DNA from: Rhizobium binae
GTDB lineage: Bacteria; Pseudomonadota; Alphaproteobacteria; Rhizobiales; Rhizobiaceae
Direction: 5' to 3'
DNA length: 64,000 nt
Assembly: GCF_017357225.1 (NCBI RefSeq)
Contig: NZ_CP071604.1
Span: forward strand, 3,627,501-3,691,500
The position numbers and the translations under genes are program-made. The notes under the pieces were generated by a model. That model was not told the DNA's origin, made no database searches, and saw only the letters and a program-made list of their open reading frames with translations. Of this stretch, positions 37,391 to 45,580 are shown one piece after another (position 1 is the stretch's first letter; every line of letters starts with the position of its first letter).

Positions 37391-38563
37391 ATGAGGAAAA
37401 TGCTTCTGGTCGCCGCTGCGGCAATCGTCATGGGCACGAGCGCCTATGCCGACACCATCAAGGTCGGCGTCATCGGCCCGTTCTCGGGTCCCTTCGCGCT
37501 CCAGGGCAAGAACTTCAAGGCCGGGATTGACGCCTATATGGCTGTTAACGGCAGCAGGGTCGGCAACGATACCGTCGAGATCGTCTATCGCGACGTGCCG
37601 CAGGCGGATCCTGCCCAATCCAAGGCGCTTGCCCAGGAACTGATCGTCAAGGAAAAGGTCCAGTATCTCGCCGGCTTCTATTTCACCCCCGATGCCATGG
37701 CGGTGACGCCGATCCTCAAGCAGGGCAATGTGCCGATGGTCGTCATGAACGCCGCCACCTCGGCGATCGTCACCAAGAGCCCGCTCGTCGTGCGCACCTC
37801 GTTTACGACCTGGCAGACCTCGACGCCGATCGCCAAGGTCGCCTTCGACGCAGGCGTCAAGAAGGTGATCTCGGTCGTCAGCGACTATGGCCCCGGCATC
37901 GACGCCGAAAACGCCTTCAAGACCGGCTTCGAAAAGGCCGGCGGCCAGGTGGTCGAGGCGATCCGCATGCCGCTTGCGACCAACGACTTCAGCCCGATCA
38001 TGCAGCGCATCAAGGATTCGGGCGCTGAGGGTGTCTTCGCTTTCCTGCCGTCGGGTCCGACGACGCTCGGCTTCGTCAAGGCATATAACGAGAATGGCCT
38101 GAAGGCTGCGGGCATCAAGTTCTTCGCGCCCGGCGACCTGACCCAGGAATCCGATCTGCCGGCGCTCGGTGATGCCGCACTCGGCATCCAGACGACCTTC
38201 CACTATGCCGTTTCGCACGACTCGCCCGAGAACAAGGCTTTCGTCGAGGCTGCCACTAAAGCGATCGGCAACAAGGCCGAACTCTCCTTCCCCGCAGTCA
38301 GCGCCTATGACGGCATGTATGTCATCTACAAGATGATCGAGGCGACGGGCGGCAAGCAGGATGCCGAGAAGGCCGTCGATGCGGTGAAAGGCCTTGCCTG
38401 GGTGAGCCCGCGCGGCCCGGTTTCGATCGATCCGGAAAGCCGCCACATCACGCAGAACATCTATCTGCGCGAAGTCGCCAAGACAGACGACGGGACCTAT
38501 ATCAACAAGGAGGTCCAGACCTTCGAGAAGCAGGGCGATCCGGGCCTGGCGGCGGCCAAGTAA
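37391..38563 (+). CDS. Liv-type ABC transporter substrate-binding protein, probable aromatic-acid receptor
   Basis: The 390-residue periplasmic protein has a signal peptide (MRKMLLVAAAAIVMGTSAYA) followed by DTIKVGVIGPFSGPFALQGKN, the normal opening of branched-chain-amino-acid-type receptors. Later parts such as RDVPQADPAQSKALAQELIVKEKV and FFAPGDLTQESDLPALGDAALG agree with the family of receptors for aromatic acids, amides and amino acids. It heads a five-gene importer operon 175 bases after pobA. 4-Hydroxybenzoate or a related acid is therefore the probable ligand. A GGGAGAGA ribosome site precedes the ATG. Confidence 0.88.
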   Translation: MRKMLLVAAAAIVMGTSAYADTIKVGVIGPFSGPFALQGKNFKAGIDAYMAVNGSRVGNDTVEIVYRDVPQADPAQSKALAQELIVKEKVQYLAGFYFTPDAMAVTPILKQGNVPMVVMNAATSAIVTKSPLVVRTSFTTWQTSTPIAKVAFDAGVKKVISVVSDYGPGIDAENAFKTGFEKAGGQVVEAIRMPLATNDFSPIMQRIKDSGAEGVFAFLPSGPTTLGFVKAYNENGLKAAGIKFFAPGDLTQESDLPALGDAALGIQTTFHYAVSHDSPENKAFVEAATKAIGNKAELSFPAVSAYDGMYVIYKMIEATGGKQDAEKAVDAVKGLAWVSPRGPVSIDPESRHITQNIYLREVAKTDDGTYINKEVQTFEKQGDPGLAAAK

Positions 38564-38629
38564 CATCGGGCGTCAGAACATGCGACGGGCATGGAATCCC
38601 AGGCCCGTCGCATTCAAGCAGGTAGTTCC

Positions 38630-39493
38630 ATGCAGACAGTCTTCAGCATAGCCGTCGACGCGCTAGCCTATGGCATGGTGCTCTTCGTGATATCGATCGG
38701 CCTTTCCGTCACCATGGGGCTGATGCGCGTCGTCAACCTCGCGCACGGCGCCTTCGCCATGATCGGGGGCTACATCGCCTCCTATGCAGCACATGATCTC
38801 GGCCTTGGTTATGCGGCGGCGATCATCGCTGCCGTGGTCGCCACGATCATCATCGCAATACCTCTCGAGCGCTTCCTCTATCGTCGGATCTACGGCGCGC
38901 CGGAACTGACCCAGGTGCTGATGACGATCGGCATCACCTTCTGCGTCATCGGCATTGCGAACTATGCAATGGGACCGACGCTGAAAACCATACCGCTTGC
39001 CGGTGCCCTGCAGGGCTCGGCCGACCTCGGCTTCCGCACCATTCCCGTGCACCGACTTTTCGTCATCCTCTGCGGCCTGGTGGTCGCAGTCTCGCTCTGG
39101 TTCGCCATCGACCGGACCAGCTTCGGCGTCAAACTGCGCGCCTCCGTAGATGATGCGGCAATGGCGGCGGCACTCGGCGTGCGCACTGAGATCATCTATG
39201 CTGTGAGCTTTGCCGTTGCTGTCGGCCTTGCCGCCTTCGGCGGCGTCGTCGGCGCCGAACTCCTGCCGGTCGAGCCCTATTACGCATTGCGATACATGGT
39301 GACCTTTCTGGTCGTCGTCTCGGTCGGCGGCGCCGGCTCCATTCCGGGCGCGCTGATCGCCTGCCTGCTGCTCGGCGCGATCGACACAACAGGTCGTTAT
39401 CTGATGCCGGAATTCGGCGAATTCTTCTTCTATCTCGCCGTGATCGCCATCATCTGCGTCTTCCCGCGCGGCCTTGCCGGAAGGATGAAATGA
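38630..39493 (+). CDS. Liv-type ABC permease (LivH-like)
   Basis: This 287-residue membrane protein has the LivH pattern: ALAYGMVLFVISIGLSVTMGLMRVVNLAHGAFAMIGGYIA at the start, and VGAELLPVEPYYALRYMVTFLVVVSVGGAGSIPGALIACLLLG near the end. The start ATG 38630 gives the standard N-terminus; an earlier in-frame ATG (38591) adds a polar stretch and lacks support. Its stop is one base before the LivM-like ATG. Confidence 0.9.
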   Translation: MQTVFSIAVDALAYGMVLFVISIGLSVTMGLMRVVNLAHGAFAMIGGYIASYAAHDLGLGYAAAIIAAVVATIIIAIPLERFLYRRIYGAPELTQVLMTIGITFCVIGIANYAMGPTLKTIPLAGALQGSADLGFRTIPVHRLFVILCGLVVAVSLWFAIDRTSFGVKLRASVDDAAMAAALGVRTEIIYAVSFAVAVGLAAFGGVVGAELLPVEPYYALRYMVTFLVVVSVGGAGSIPGALIACLLLGAIDTTGRYLMPEFGEFFFYLAVIAIICVFPRGLAGRMK

Positions 39494-39494
39494 A

Positions 39495-40493
39495 ATGGCG
39501 CTTGTCATGAACAGCGAAAGCGAACGTCTCCAGCATCAGCGCAGCTTCAGTGGCGACCTCGTCGGAATAGCCGTGATCGCAGCCATCGGCACGATCGGTT
39601 ACTTCGCCTTCCCCGACAATCTCGCGCTGCTGACGCGGATAATCACGATCGCCCTGCTCGTCCTGTCGCTCGATCTGGTGACCGGCTATTGCGGCGTCGC
39701 CACGCTTGGGCATGCCGCGCTCTTCGGGTCCGGCGCCTATGCCGCCGGGATCCTGTCGGCGCATTACGGCATCAACGACCCGCTGCTGATGATGCTTGCC
39801 GGCATTGCCGCCGGTGCGATTGCCGGGCTGCTGTCGGGCGCCATCATCCTGCGCGCGCATGGATTGCCGCAACTCGTCCTGTCGATTGCCCTCATCCACC
39901 TCTTCCATGAATTCGCCAACAAGGCCTCGTCGTGGACGGGAGGCAGCGATGGGCTTTCCGGCATTGCGCCGGACCCGATCTTCGGTCTTTTCGAATTCGA
40001 TCTCTACGGCCAAACCGCCTTCTTCTTCGGAATGGCGCTGCTGCTAATCGTCTTCGTGCTGCTGCGGTTTCTGGTTCGCTCGCCCTTCGGCATGCTCTGC
40101 CGCGGCGTCAGGCAAGATCCGCTGCGTATCCGCGCCATGGGCGGCTCGCCGAAGGCGGTTCTCATCAGGATGTACGTCATATCCGGCGCCGTTGCCGGTG
40201 TCGGCGGCGCGCTGAATGCGATCTCGACCCAGGTCGTCGGCCTCGACAGCCTGTCCTTCACTCAATCGGCAGAAGCGCTTGTCATGCTCGTGCTCGGCGG
40301 CACCGGCTCCCTTTTCGGGGCACTGTCAGGCACTGCCATCTTCATGCTCTTCGAGGACTATGTCTCGGCCGCCAATCCCTTCCATTGGCTGACCGTGGTC
40401 GGTGCGCTCTTGATCGCCGTCGTGCTTTTTGCGCCGAAAGGGCTCTACGGAACGACCGCAGCTTTGATTGTCCGCCGCAGGGAGCAGCGCTGA
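39495..40493 (+). CDS. Liv-type ABC permease (LivM-like)
   Basis: This 332-residue membrane protein has the LivM hallmarks LDLVTGYCGVATLGHAALFGSGAYAAGIL near residue 55 and the EAA-like region RGVRQDPLRIRAMGGSPKAVLIRMYVISGAVAGVGGALNA near 200. It pairs with the LivH-like permease. ATG 39507 is an alternative start. The stop codon overlaps the ATPase start by one base (TGATG), so translation is coupled. Confidence 0.9.
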   Translation: MALVMNSESERLQHQRSFSGDLVGIAVIAAIGTIGYFAFPDNLALLTRIITIALLVLSLDLVTGYCGVATLGHAALFGSGAYAAGILSAHYGINDPLLMMLAGIAAGAIAGLLSGAIILRAHGLPQLVLSIALIHLFHEFANKASSWTGGSDGLSGIAPDPIFGLFEFDLYGQTAFFFGMALLLIVFVLLRFLVRSPFGMLCRGVRQDPLRIRAMGGSPKAVLIRMYVISGAVAGVGGALNAISTQVVGLDSLSFTQSAEALVMLVLGGTGSLFGALSGTAIFMLFEDYVSAANPFHWLTVVGALLIAVVLFAPKGLYGTTAALIVRRREQR

Positions 40494-41257
40494 TGAGCCC
40501 GGTTTTCGAAGTCGCCAATCTTAGAAAAGCCTTCGGCGGCCTTGCCGTCACAAACGACGTTTCGCTGGCGATGGCGCCCGGCGACCGCGTCGCGCTGATC
40601 GGCCCGAACGGCGCCGGCAAGACCACTTTCGTCAACCTCGTCACAGGCAATCTCTCGCCCGATTCCGGCGAAGTCCGCCTCGGCGGCGAGACGGTGACGT
40701 CGATCAATGCGATCGGCAGGGTCAAACGCGGCCTCGTCCGCTCCTTTCAGGTGACACGGCTTTTCCAGGACATGACGCCCGCCGAACATGTGGGGCTCGC
40801 TGTCCTTCAGCGGGATGGCAAGACCCGGAACATGTTCGGAAATTTCCTCTCGATGCCCGATGTCATGGCCGAGATCGCCGACCTCCTCGGAAAGCTCGGA
40901 CTGACACCGCTGATGCATCGCAAGGTCAGCGAGATTGCCTATGGGCAACAGCGGCTCTTGGAACTTGCCGTGGCGCTGGCGCTGAAGCCGAAGGTGCTGC
41001 TGCTGGACGAGCCGGCGGCCGGCGTGCCGCAGAGCGATACCGGCCGCATCGAGCAGGCGCTTGCCGATCTGCCCGGCGATCTCGCCGTGCTGATGATCGA
41101 ACACGACATGGATCTCGTCTTCCGCTTCGCCAAACGCGTTATCGTGCTCGCGGCGGGCGCGATCATCTTCGATGGCCTGCCGGCCGATGTCACCAAGGAT
41201 GCCCGCGTGCGCGAGGCCTATCTCGGGAGCTATGCCAATGCCAGCCATATCGCTTGA
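40493..41257 (+). CDS. Liv-type ABC ATP-binding protein (LivG-like)
   Basis: This 254-residue ATPase has Walker A GPNGAGKTT near residue 39, the Q-loop in VRSFQVTRLFQDMTPAEHVGLA and Walker B LLLDEPAAGVP. The signature reads IAYGQQRLLELAVALA, in which the common LSGGQQ is IAYGQQ, typical of LivG-like proteins that read LSYGQQR. The switch region is EHDMDLVFRFAKRVIVL. It starts in the TGATG overlap with the permease; longer in-frame sequence upstream is permease antiphase. Confidence 0.9.
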   Translation: MSPVFEVANLRKAFGGLAVTNDVSLAMAPGDRVALIGPNGAGKTTFVNLVTGNLSPDSGEVRLGGETVTSINAIGRVKRGLVRSFQVTRLFQDMTPAEHVGLAVLQRDGKTRNMFGNFLSMPDVMAEIADLLGKLGLTPLMHRKVSEIAYGQQRLLELAVALALKPKVLLLDEPAAGVPQSDTGRIEQALADLPGDLAVLMIEHDMDLVFRFAKRVIVLAAGAIIFDGLPADVTKDARVREAYLGSYANASHIA

Positions 41258-41954
41258 GGTCGACAATCTCTCGGCCGGATATGGGCCGACGCGGGTGCTG
41301 GACAGCATTTCTTTCTCGGTGCCCGCTGGCGCACGGCTTGCCGTGCTCGGCCGGAATGGCATGGGCAAGACGACGCTGCTCGCGACGCTTGCCGGACAGA
41401 CCAGGCGCTATGAAGGCCAGATCCGACTCGGCGATCTGGATGTCACCGCAGCGCCAAGCGCCGCGCGGGCGCACAAGGGTCTCGGTTATGTGCCGCAGAC
41501 CCGCTGCATCTTTCCGACGCTGACGGTCGAAGAGAATCTCTTCGTCGGCCTGAAGGCGCGGCCGAAAACGGCGCTGGAAGAGGCCTATGCGATGTTCCCT
41601 CGGCTGAAGGAGCGCCGCCGCAATCTCGGCAATCAACTCTCCGGCGGCGAGCAGCAGATGCTCTCCACCGCCCGCACAATTCTCGGCCGCCCTTCCGTAT
41701 TGCTCCTTGATGAACCGCTGGAAGGGCTCGCCCCCGTTATCTGCGAAGAACTGATGGCTGCCTTCGCCGAACTCGCCAAGTCAGGCGACATGACCATTCT
41801 GCTCGTCGAGCAACGCATCCAGAGCGCGCTCGATTTCGCCGATCAGGTCGTCATACTTGAACGCGGCAGGCTGGCCTGGGCGGGGACGCCGGCAGATCTG
41901 TCCAGGGATCACCAAACTGTCGAAAGCTTGCTCGGAGTGGGCGGCCTGCATTGA
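41238..41954 (+). CDS. Liv-type ABC ATP-binding protein (LivF-like)
   Basis: The second ATPase, 238 residues, has Walker A GRNGMGKTT near 39, Q-loop YVPQTRCIFPTLTVEENL, signature LSGGEQQMLSTART and Walker B LLLDEPLEGLAP. It begins at ATG 41238, 20 bases inside the LivG-like gene, giving the usual start SLEVDNLSAGYGPTRVL. It closes the pobA-linked importer operon. No strong terminator was seen after it; the following 331 bases are empty of genes. Confidence 0.9.
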   Translation: MPAISLEVDNLSAGYGPTRVLDSISFSVPAGARLAVLGRNGMGKTTLLATLAGQTRRYEGQIRLGDLDVTAAPSAARAHKGLGYVPQTRCIFPTLTVEENLFVGLKARPKTALEEAYAMFPRLKERRRNLGNQLSGGEQQMLSTARTILGRPSVLLLDEPLEGLAPVICEELMAAFAELAKSGDMTILLVEQRIQSALDFADQVVILERGRLAWAGTPADLSRDHQTVESLLGVGGLH

Positions 41955-42285
41955 AGCCATCAATGCCGTATATCGTCACGATGACGTCACCAGACTGGCA
42001 TTAATACGTGCCTGAAATATTTCTGCTGGCCGAAATTGGTAGAATGCTTGAAGAGCAGAAAATACCGCTCGCCCAGAAGCGGCATCAGCGTAAGACAGCG
42101 CATGAATCTTTATTTTTCAACAGAATAGACGCCGGCGTCGATCCCTTTATCTGGATCTTTGAGCTGCAGACAAATTGTGCCCGTTGCATTTGACAGGCTG
42201 AATTGATCCGACGCCTGGCAAAATTTCGTTGCCGAGCACCCGATAGAGTTGCATGTTCGAACAGAACTTCTGACGGGAGGTAGAA
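41955..42285. other. Intergenic gap without a convincing gene
   Basis: This stretch separates the pobA-linked importer from the VCBS-like gene. A 61-codon frame at 42008-42193 has no ribosome site, poor codon bias and no recognisable features, so it is not called. The region is less GC-rich than the flanking genes and should contain the promoter of the next gene. No FNR-type box or terminator hairpin with a T-run was found. Confidence 0.5.
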
Positions 42286-43113
42286 ATGGCAAACCACAAG
42301 CCGGTCGCAGCGGACGTATACCAGCCCATTTTCAACATCGACAAGCCGGTTGACGGCAACATCCTTGACGGTTCCACGGATGCCGACGGAGATCCTGTGC
42401 GTCTTAACTTCGTGAACGGGCAGCGAATTCCGCAACCGGCCACTCCTGACGGACCGGCCTCGACGACGACAATCGAGGGAAAATACGGCACGCTGACCGT
42501 CTATTCCGACGGTTACTACACCTATGAACTCGATCACTCCAATCCGGTGGTATCAGCGCTCGGCCCGGGGGATCTCCTCGTTGACCAGTTCAATTTCAAG
42601 ATCTCGGACGGTAAAGGCGCCACCGACTTCGGCTTGCTCAATATCGCTGTCGATCTGCCGGAGCGTGGCGATATCCTCGTCAATTTCGAGGATGTCGGCA
42701 AACATGATTTCCCCACCGGCTACAAGGGCTTCGATTGGGGCGCTTGGCACGATGGTGACGATGCAGCGATACAAAAGGAAGCCGACGGCAACCATTATCT
42801 GTCAGGCGGCGTATTCTGGACACCCATCCAGGCCGCCGATGGCGGCACCTTCCAGATCGAGCAATTCAGCGTGGCAAATGGCACGTCGGACTATGACAAC
42901 GTTCTGACGATCGAAGGTAGACTGAACGGCGATACGGTGTTCTTGGTTAGCGTCAACGTGACCGCCGACAGCATCCATGACCCGCAAGTAATTGATCTCA
43001 GCGCCTATGGCGCGATCGACTATCTCGTGCTCGACACCGAGCCCGTCATCACCGAAACGAGCGGCCCCGACTATTATGGTGCTCAATACGACAATTTCCA
43101 CTTTGTCGTTTGA
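42286..43113 (+). CDS. VCBS/cadherin-like repeat protein, probable secreted or surface protein
   Basis: The 275-residue acidic protein has two parts. Residues about 8-120 form one VCBS/cadherin-like Ig unit (DGNILDGSTDADGDP, IEGKYGTLTVYSDGYYTYELD, LLVDQFNFKISDGKGATDFGLLNIAV). The rest, from ILVNFEDVG, is beta-rich and aromatic (GYKGFDWGAWHDGDD, YLVLDTEPV, QYDNFHFVV) and resembles carbohydrate-binding or PEP-CTERM-like jelly-roll modules. There is no Sec signal, so a type I (C-terminal signal) route is possible, though no nonapeptide RTX repeats are visible. GGGAGG precedes the ATG. Such proteins in rhizobia act in adhesion or biofilms; the role here is inference. Confidence 0.72.
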   Translation: MANHKPVAADVYQPIFNIDKPVDGNILDGSTDADGDPVRLNFVNGQRIPQPATPDGPASTTTIEGKYGTLTVYSDGYYTYELDHSNPVVSALGPGDLLVDQFNFKISDGKGATDFGLLNIAVDLPERGDILVNFEDVGKHDFPTGYKGFDWGAWHDGDDAAIQKEADGNHYLSGGVFWTPIQAADGGTFQIEQFSVANGTSDYDNVLTIEGRLNGDTVFLVSVNVTADSIHDPQVIDLSAYGAIDYLVLDTEPVITETSGPDYYGAQYDNFHFVV

Positions 43114-43271
43114 TGGCCAGGGAAAGGGCGCCGCATCGCCAAACCTTGCATCTTTCCGAGCGCCGCCGCAGCGGCTATCTGGTAGCGATTTCTTGCGATA
43201 GCTGATCAACCTGCGCCCTGTTAGCATCAGATCGTCCGAGGAGGGACGGTTATGCTGGGATGGAGGAGATA

Positions 43272-43400
43272 ATGCAGTCAATGGGAATCAGGTTAGCGGC
43301 GGTCATGTTCTCGCTGGCCTTATGGGCTATTATCATCGCTGCTGCATCTCATCTTTGGGCGATGAAAATGCCCATATTGCACTTTGCGCTCTACAGATAG
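43272..43400 (+). CDS. Small membrane peptide, 42 residues, behind a six-codon leader frame
   Basis: ATG 43272 follows GGAGGAG with ideal spacing and reads MQSMGIRLAAVMFSLALW, then AIIIAAASHLWAMKMPILHF, ending in ALYR. One hydrophobic helix covers about residues 8-28. A six-codon frame (MLGWRR, 43253-43273) ends in TAATG, overlapping this start; its codons contain the ribosome site. The arrangement suggests translational coupling. The gene is too short for family assignment and no function is proposed. Confidence 0.6.
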   Translation: MQSMGIRLAAVMFSLALWAIIIAAASHLWAMKMPILHFALYR

Positions 43401-43534
43401 CACGGACCTCGACGTGAGCGAGGCGTGGGACATGCATGCGCAGCTTTGAGGAAATGGATCCTCGGCCTCGTACCGGATCTCTCGTGGAAGATAGTTCGCC
43501 GAAGCGCCTGCTCTCCAACTGATCTTGGAATTGT

Positions 43535-43548
43535 TTGACGGCGATCAA
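43535..43548. promoter_or_regulatory. FNR/FixK-like box upstream of hsp20
   Basis: TTGACGGCGATCAA matches TTGAY-N4-RTCAA. Its centre at 43541.5 would place a class II start site near 43583, leaving a leader of about 44 bases to the hsp20 ATG. Binding is inferred from the motif and its spacing. Confidence 0.75.
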
Positions 43549-43580
43549 TGTTCGTCCGGCTGCTGAGTTGTTCAATGGAA

Positions 43581-43607
43581 TTGTCGCCGCCCGATGACCG
43601 GCGGCAA
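43581..43607 (+). promoter_or_regulatory. Leader hairpin in front of the hsp20 ribosome site
   Basis: TTGTCGCCG (43581-43589) and CGGCGGCAA (43599-43607) can pair over nine positions with one G-U pair and a nine-base loop. The stem starts almost exactly at the transcript start predicted from the FNR-type box and ends six bases before the GGAGA ribosome site. It does not mask the site, so it is more likely a 5' stabilising stem than a ROSE-type thermosensor. Confidence 0.45.
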
Positions 43608-43626
43608 TCAACCATGGAGAAACGCA

Positions 43627-44133
43627 ATGGCAGACACAGGAACAAAACCACCGGCGAAGACGGAAGAAAAATCTGCCGCTCCCTTCGAGCGGTGGAGGCC
43701 GTTTGAGAACCTCCGTAGCGAGATTGATCGCGTCTTCAACGACTTCAGCCCGACGTTCTTCGACAGAACGTTCAGCAGGATGCCAGCGGCATTCTCCCGC
43801 AGTCTTCTTGCGGTCGATGTTGTCGAATCGGCAGAGAACTTCGAGATTTCCGCCGAGCTTCCGGGCGTCGACGCCAAGGATCTCGATGTAACGCTGACCG
43901 ACGGCATTCTCACGATCAAGGGCGAGAAGAACGAGGCCAAGGAAGAAAAGGAAAAGGACTACTACCTTTCCGAACGCCGCTACGGCTCCTTCCGACGCAG
44001 CCTCGAATTGCCGCGCAATATCGACAGCGAAAAGATCGATGCGAACTTCTCCAACGGCGTCCTTAAGATCCGTCTGCCGAAGACGTCTGGGCGCCAGGAC
44101 AAGGACCACAAGATCGTGATCAAGACGGCCTGA
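43627..44133 (+). CDS. Hsp20/alpha-crystallin small heat-shock protein
   Basis: The 168-residue ATP-independent holdase has an alpha-crystallin domain at about 55-155 (AVDVVESAENFEISAELPGVDAKDLDVTLTDGILTIKGEK). Its SERRYGSFRRSLELPRNID strand and FSNGVLKIRLPKTSG end are typical of class A/IbpA-like rhizobial proteins. The N-terminal arm contains PFERWRPFENLRSEIDRVFNDF. ATG 43627 follows GGAGA; an earlier in-frame ATG (43594) lies inside the leader hairpin. A FNR-type box is 78 bases upstream and a terminator follows the gene, so it is monocistronic. Confidence 0.93.
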   Translation: MADTGTKPPAKTEEKSAAPFERWRPFENLRSEIDRVFNDFSPTFFDRTFSRMPAAFSRSLLAVDVVESAENFEISAELPGVDAKDLDVTLTDGILTIKGEKNEAKEEKEKDYYLSERRYGSFRRSLELPRNIDSEKIDANFSNGVLKIRLPKTSGRQDKDHKIVIKTA

Positions 44134-44175
44134 CGGTGCGTTCCCGTCGTGATGAGTGCGCGAGAAGCGGTAGCG

Positions 44176-44202
44176 AAAGGGAGGGAATGCCCTCCCTTTT
44201 TT
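44176..44202 (+). terminator. Rho-independent terminator after hsp20
   Basis: AAAGGGAGGG and CCCTCCCTTT form a perfect ten-base stem around the loop AATG, followed by further Ts. It lies 42 bases after the hsp20 stop codon. Confidence 0.88.
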
Positions 44203-44623
44203 CCGTGTGAATGGTTCCAACCGTCCCGTCGGCTATCGATCATGCTGATACCCACCGAGCCGGCCATCATCTCCTCCGAGATTGTGAGCGTCGCTGATAT
44301 CATGCCTGCGATTGGGCAGCTTGCCTGATGCAAGGACGACCAATCATCCGTCGTGCCGATCTATTTCTTCTATGTGAATGGCGTGGCCCATTGCTTTTCG
44401 ATGCCCCCGCAAGATGGATTGGATGCAAGAGAACGACAGACTGTGCCTCCACATGGATCATCGGGCCGGGTGACACTGACCTTTGGCGAAGTGAACGCCT
44501 GCACGCCTGGAACAGCTTGCAGAAGCACCGGTCGGAGTTCGGTTCGCTCAAGCCGGAGGCGCCTCAAGTTCTTGCTGAATCTCCGCACCTGATCGGACAT
44601 TTCGAAGCGAGTGGCTCGCGACT
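44203..44623. other. Gap holding only a possible degraded gene
   Basis: About 420 bases separate the hsp20 terminator from the convergent universal stress gene. A GTG-started frame at 44353-44592 begins PIYFFYVNGVAHCF, which recalls the start of small DUF6894-type proteins (PxYFFxV...). It then turns into Ser/Arg-rich sequence unlike a folded protein. Another frame (44328-44717) reads into the stress gene from the opposite strand. I take the region as non-coding, perhaps with a frameshifted remnant. Confidence 0.35.
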
Positions 44624-45457
44624 TCAATGGGCCATGAAGATCGGCAGCTTGCTTTCTTCGATCATGTTGCGCGTTACTCCCCCAAAGATCGTCTGCTGCC
44701 AGCGGGGATGGTTGTAGGCGCCCATGACGATCAGGTCGGCCGCGACGTCGGCAGCATGCTGTCTGAAGACCTCGTCTGCTGGCCGTCCGCCGCTGGCAAT
44801 CCTGTCCACCTGGACCTTGACGCCGTGACGGGCAAGATAGGCAGCAATGTCGGCCCCCGGCTCCTCCCCGTTCGCATCTGTGCGTGCCATAGGGTCCACC
44901 ATGGTTACATAGACTGCGTCGGCTTGCTTGAGCAGGTCGAGCGACTGCCGGACGGCGCGCGAAGCTTCGTCACTTGAATCCCATGCCAGCAGCACCGACC
45001 GCGATGATGAATTCATCGCCCGCGTACCTCGATTGATGAGGATCGGGGTAGGTGTCTGAAATAGAGCCCCGTCGATAATGCGTTTGCGCAGCTGCTCGTC
45101 CCGGGCCGCCTGCCGCCCGACAAGGACGACGTCGGCGTAAAGCGCCCTTTCGGCAATATCCTGGTCTGCGAAAGCGAATTCCGTATAGACGTCCTGGACA
45201 TCGTAGGAAAGTCCGCTTCGCCCGAGGATTTCCTTGATCTCTTCGACCTTCTCGGAAAGCGCGTCGATTTCGCGCTGGCGCTCGTCGAGCCAGACGGCGG
45301 AAACGGTGTTATAGTCCCCCATGATCGGAATTGCGCCCAACGAGATCACCAGCGCGTTCAGATGCGCAACCTGTACTCCGCAGAAGTCGATCGCGCTTTT
45401 CAGGTCCTCCTCGAACCGATTGACGCCAAGGATGCTTAATACCGTCCGGATTGTCAT
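44624..45457 (-). CDS. Tandem-domain universal stress protein
   Basis: The 277-residue protein has two UspA-like domains, residues about 1-145 and 150-277. The second is better preserved, with RSVLLAWDSSDEASRAVRQSLDLL at its start and the nucleotide-binding loop VMGAYNHPRWQQTIFGGVTRNMI at its end. The first lacks that loop. The gene is divergent from the beta-CASP RNase gene; the shared FNR-type box at 45515-45528 is 58 bases from its start. Tandem Usp proteins in alphaproteobacteria are often induced by low oxygen. A second paralogue lies at 55.8 kb. Confidence 0.88.
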   Translation of the reverse strand: MTIRTVLSILGVNRFEEDLKSAIDFCGVQVAHLNALVISLGAIPIMGDYNTVSAVWLDERQREIDALSEKVEEIKEILGRSGLSYDVQDVYTEFAFADQDIAERALYADVVLVGRQAARDEQLRKRIIDGALFQTPTPILINRGTRAMNSSSRSVLLAWDSSDEASRAVRQSLDLLKQADAVYVTMVDPMARTDANGEEPGADIAAYLARHGVKVQVDRIASGGRPADEVFRQHAADVAADLIVMGAYNHPRWQQTIFGGVTRNMIEESKLPIFMAH

Positions 45458-45514
45458 CTCGATACACCTCGCTGCTCGGATAAAGCCAGGATAATCGCCG
45501 CTCCGGTAAGTTCC

Positions 45515-45528
45515 TTGACCTTCGTCAA
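45515..45528. promoter_or_regulatory. FNR/FixK-like box shared by divergent usp and RNase operons
   Basis: TTGACCTTCGTCAA is a near-symmetric FixK-type box (TTGAC-N4-GTCAA). To the right, TATAGT at 45549-45554 lies where the -10 of a class II promoter for the RNase gene is expected, leaving an 18-base leader. To the left the same geometry leaves about 23 bases before the Usp start. Confidence 0.82.
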
Positions 45529-45580
45529 AGCAGTGTCGATCTCCGACTTATAGTCTGTCTGCTAACGGACAGGAGCAACC

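Noticed and set aside
42008-42193. 61-codon plus-strand frame
   Set aside because: No ribosome site, odd composition and no recognisable family. The frame is short enough to arise by chance.
43560-43626. ROSE-type RNA thermometer in the hsp20 leader
   Set aside because: The visible stem does not pair with the ribosome site and the characteristic short anti-Shine-Dalgarno element is missing.
44328-44717. 129-codon plus-strand frame
   Set aside because: Its 3' part runs antisense into the universal stress gene and the composition is not protein-like.
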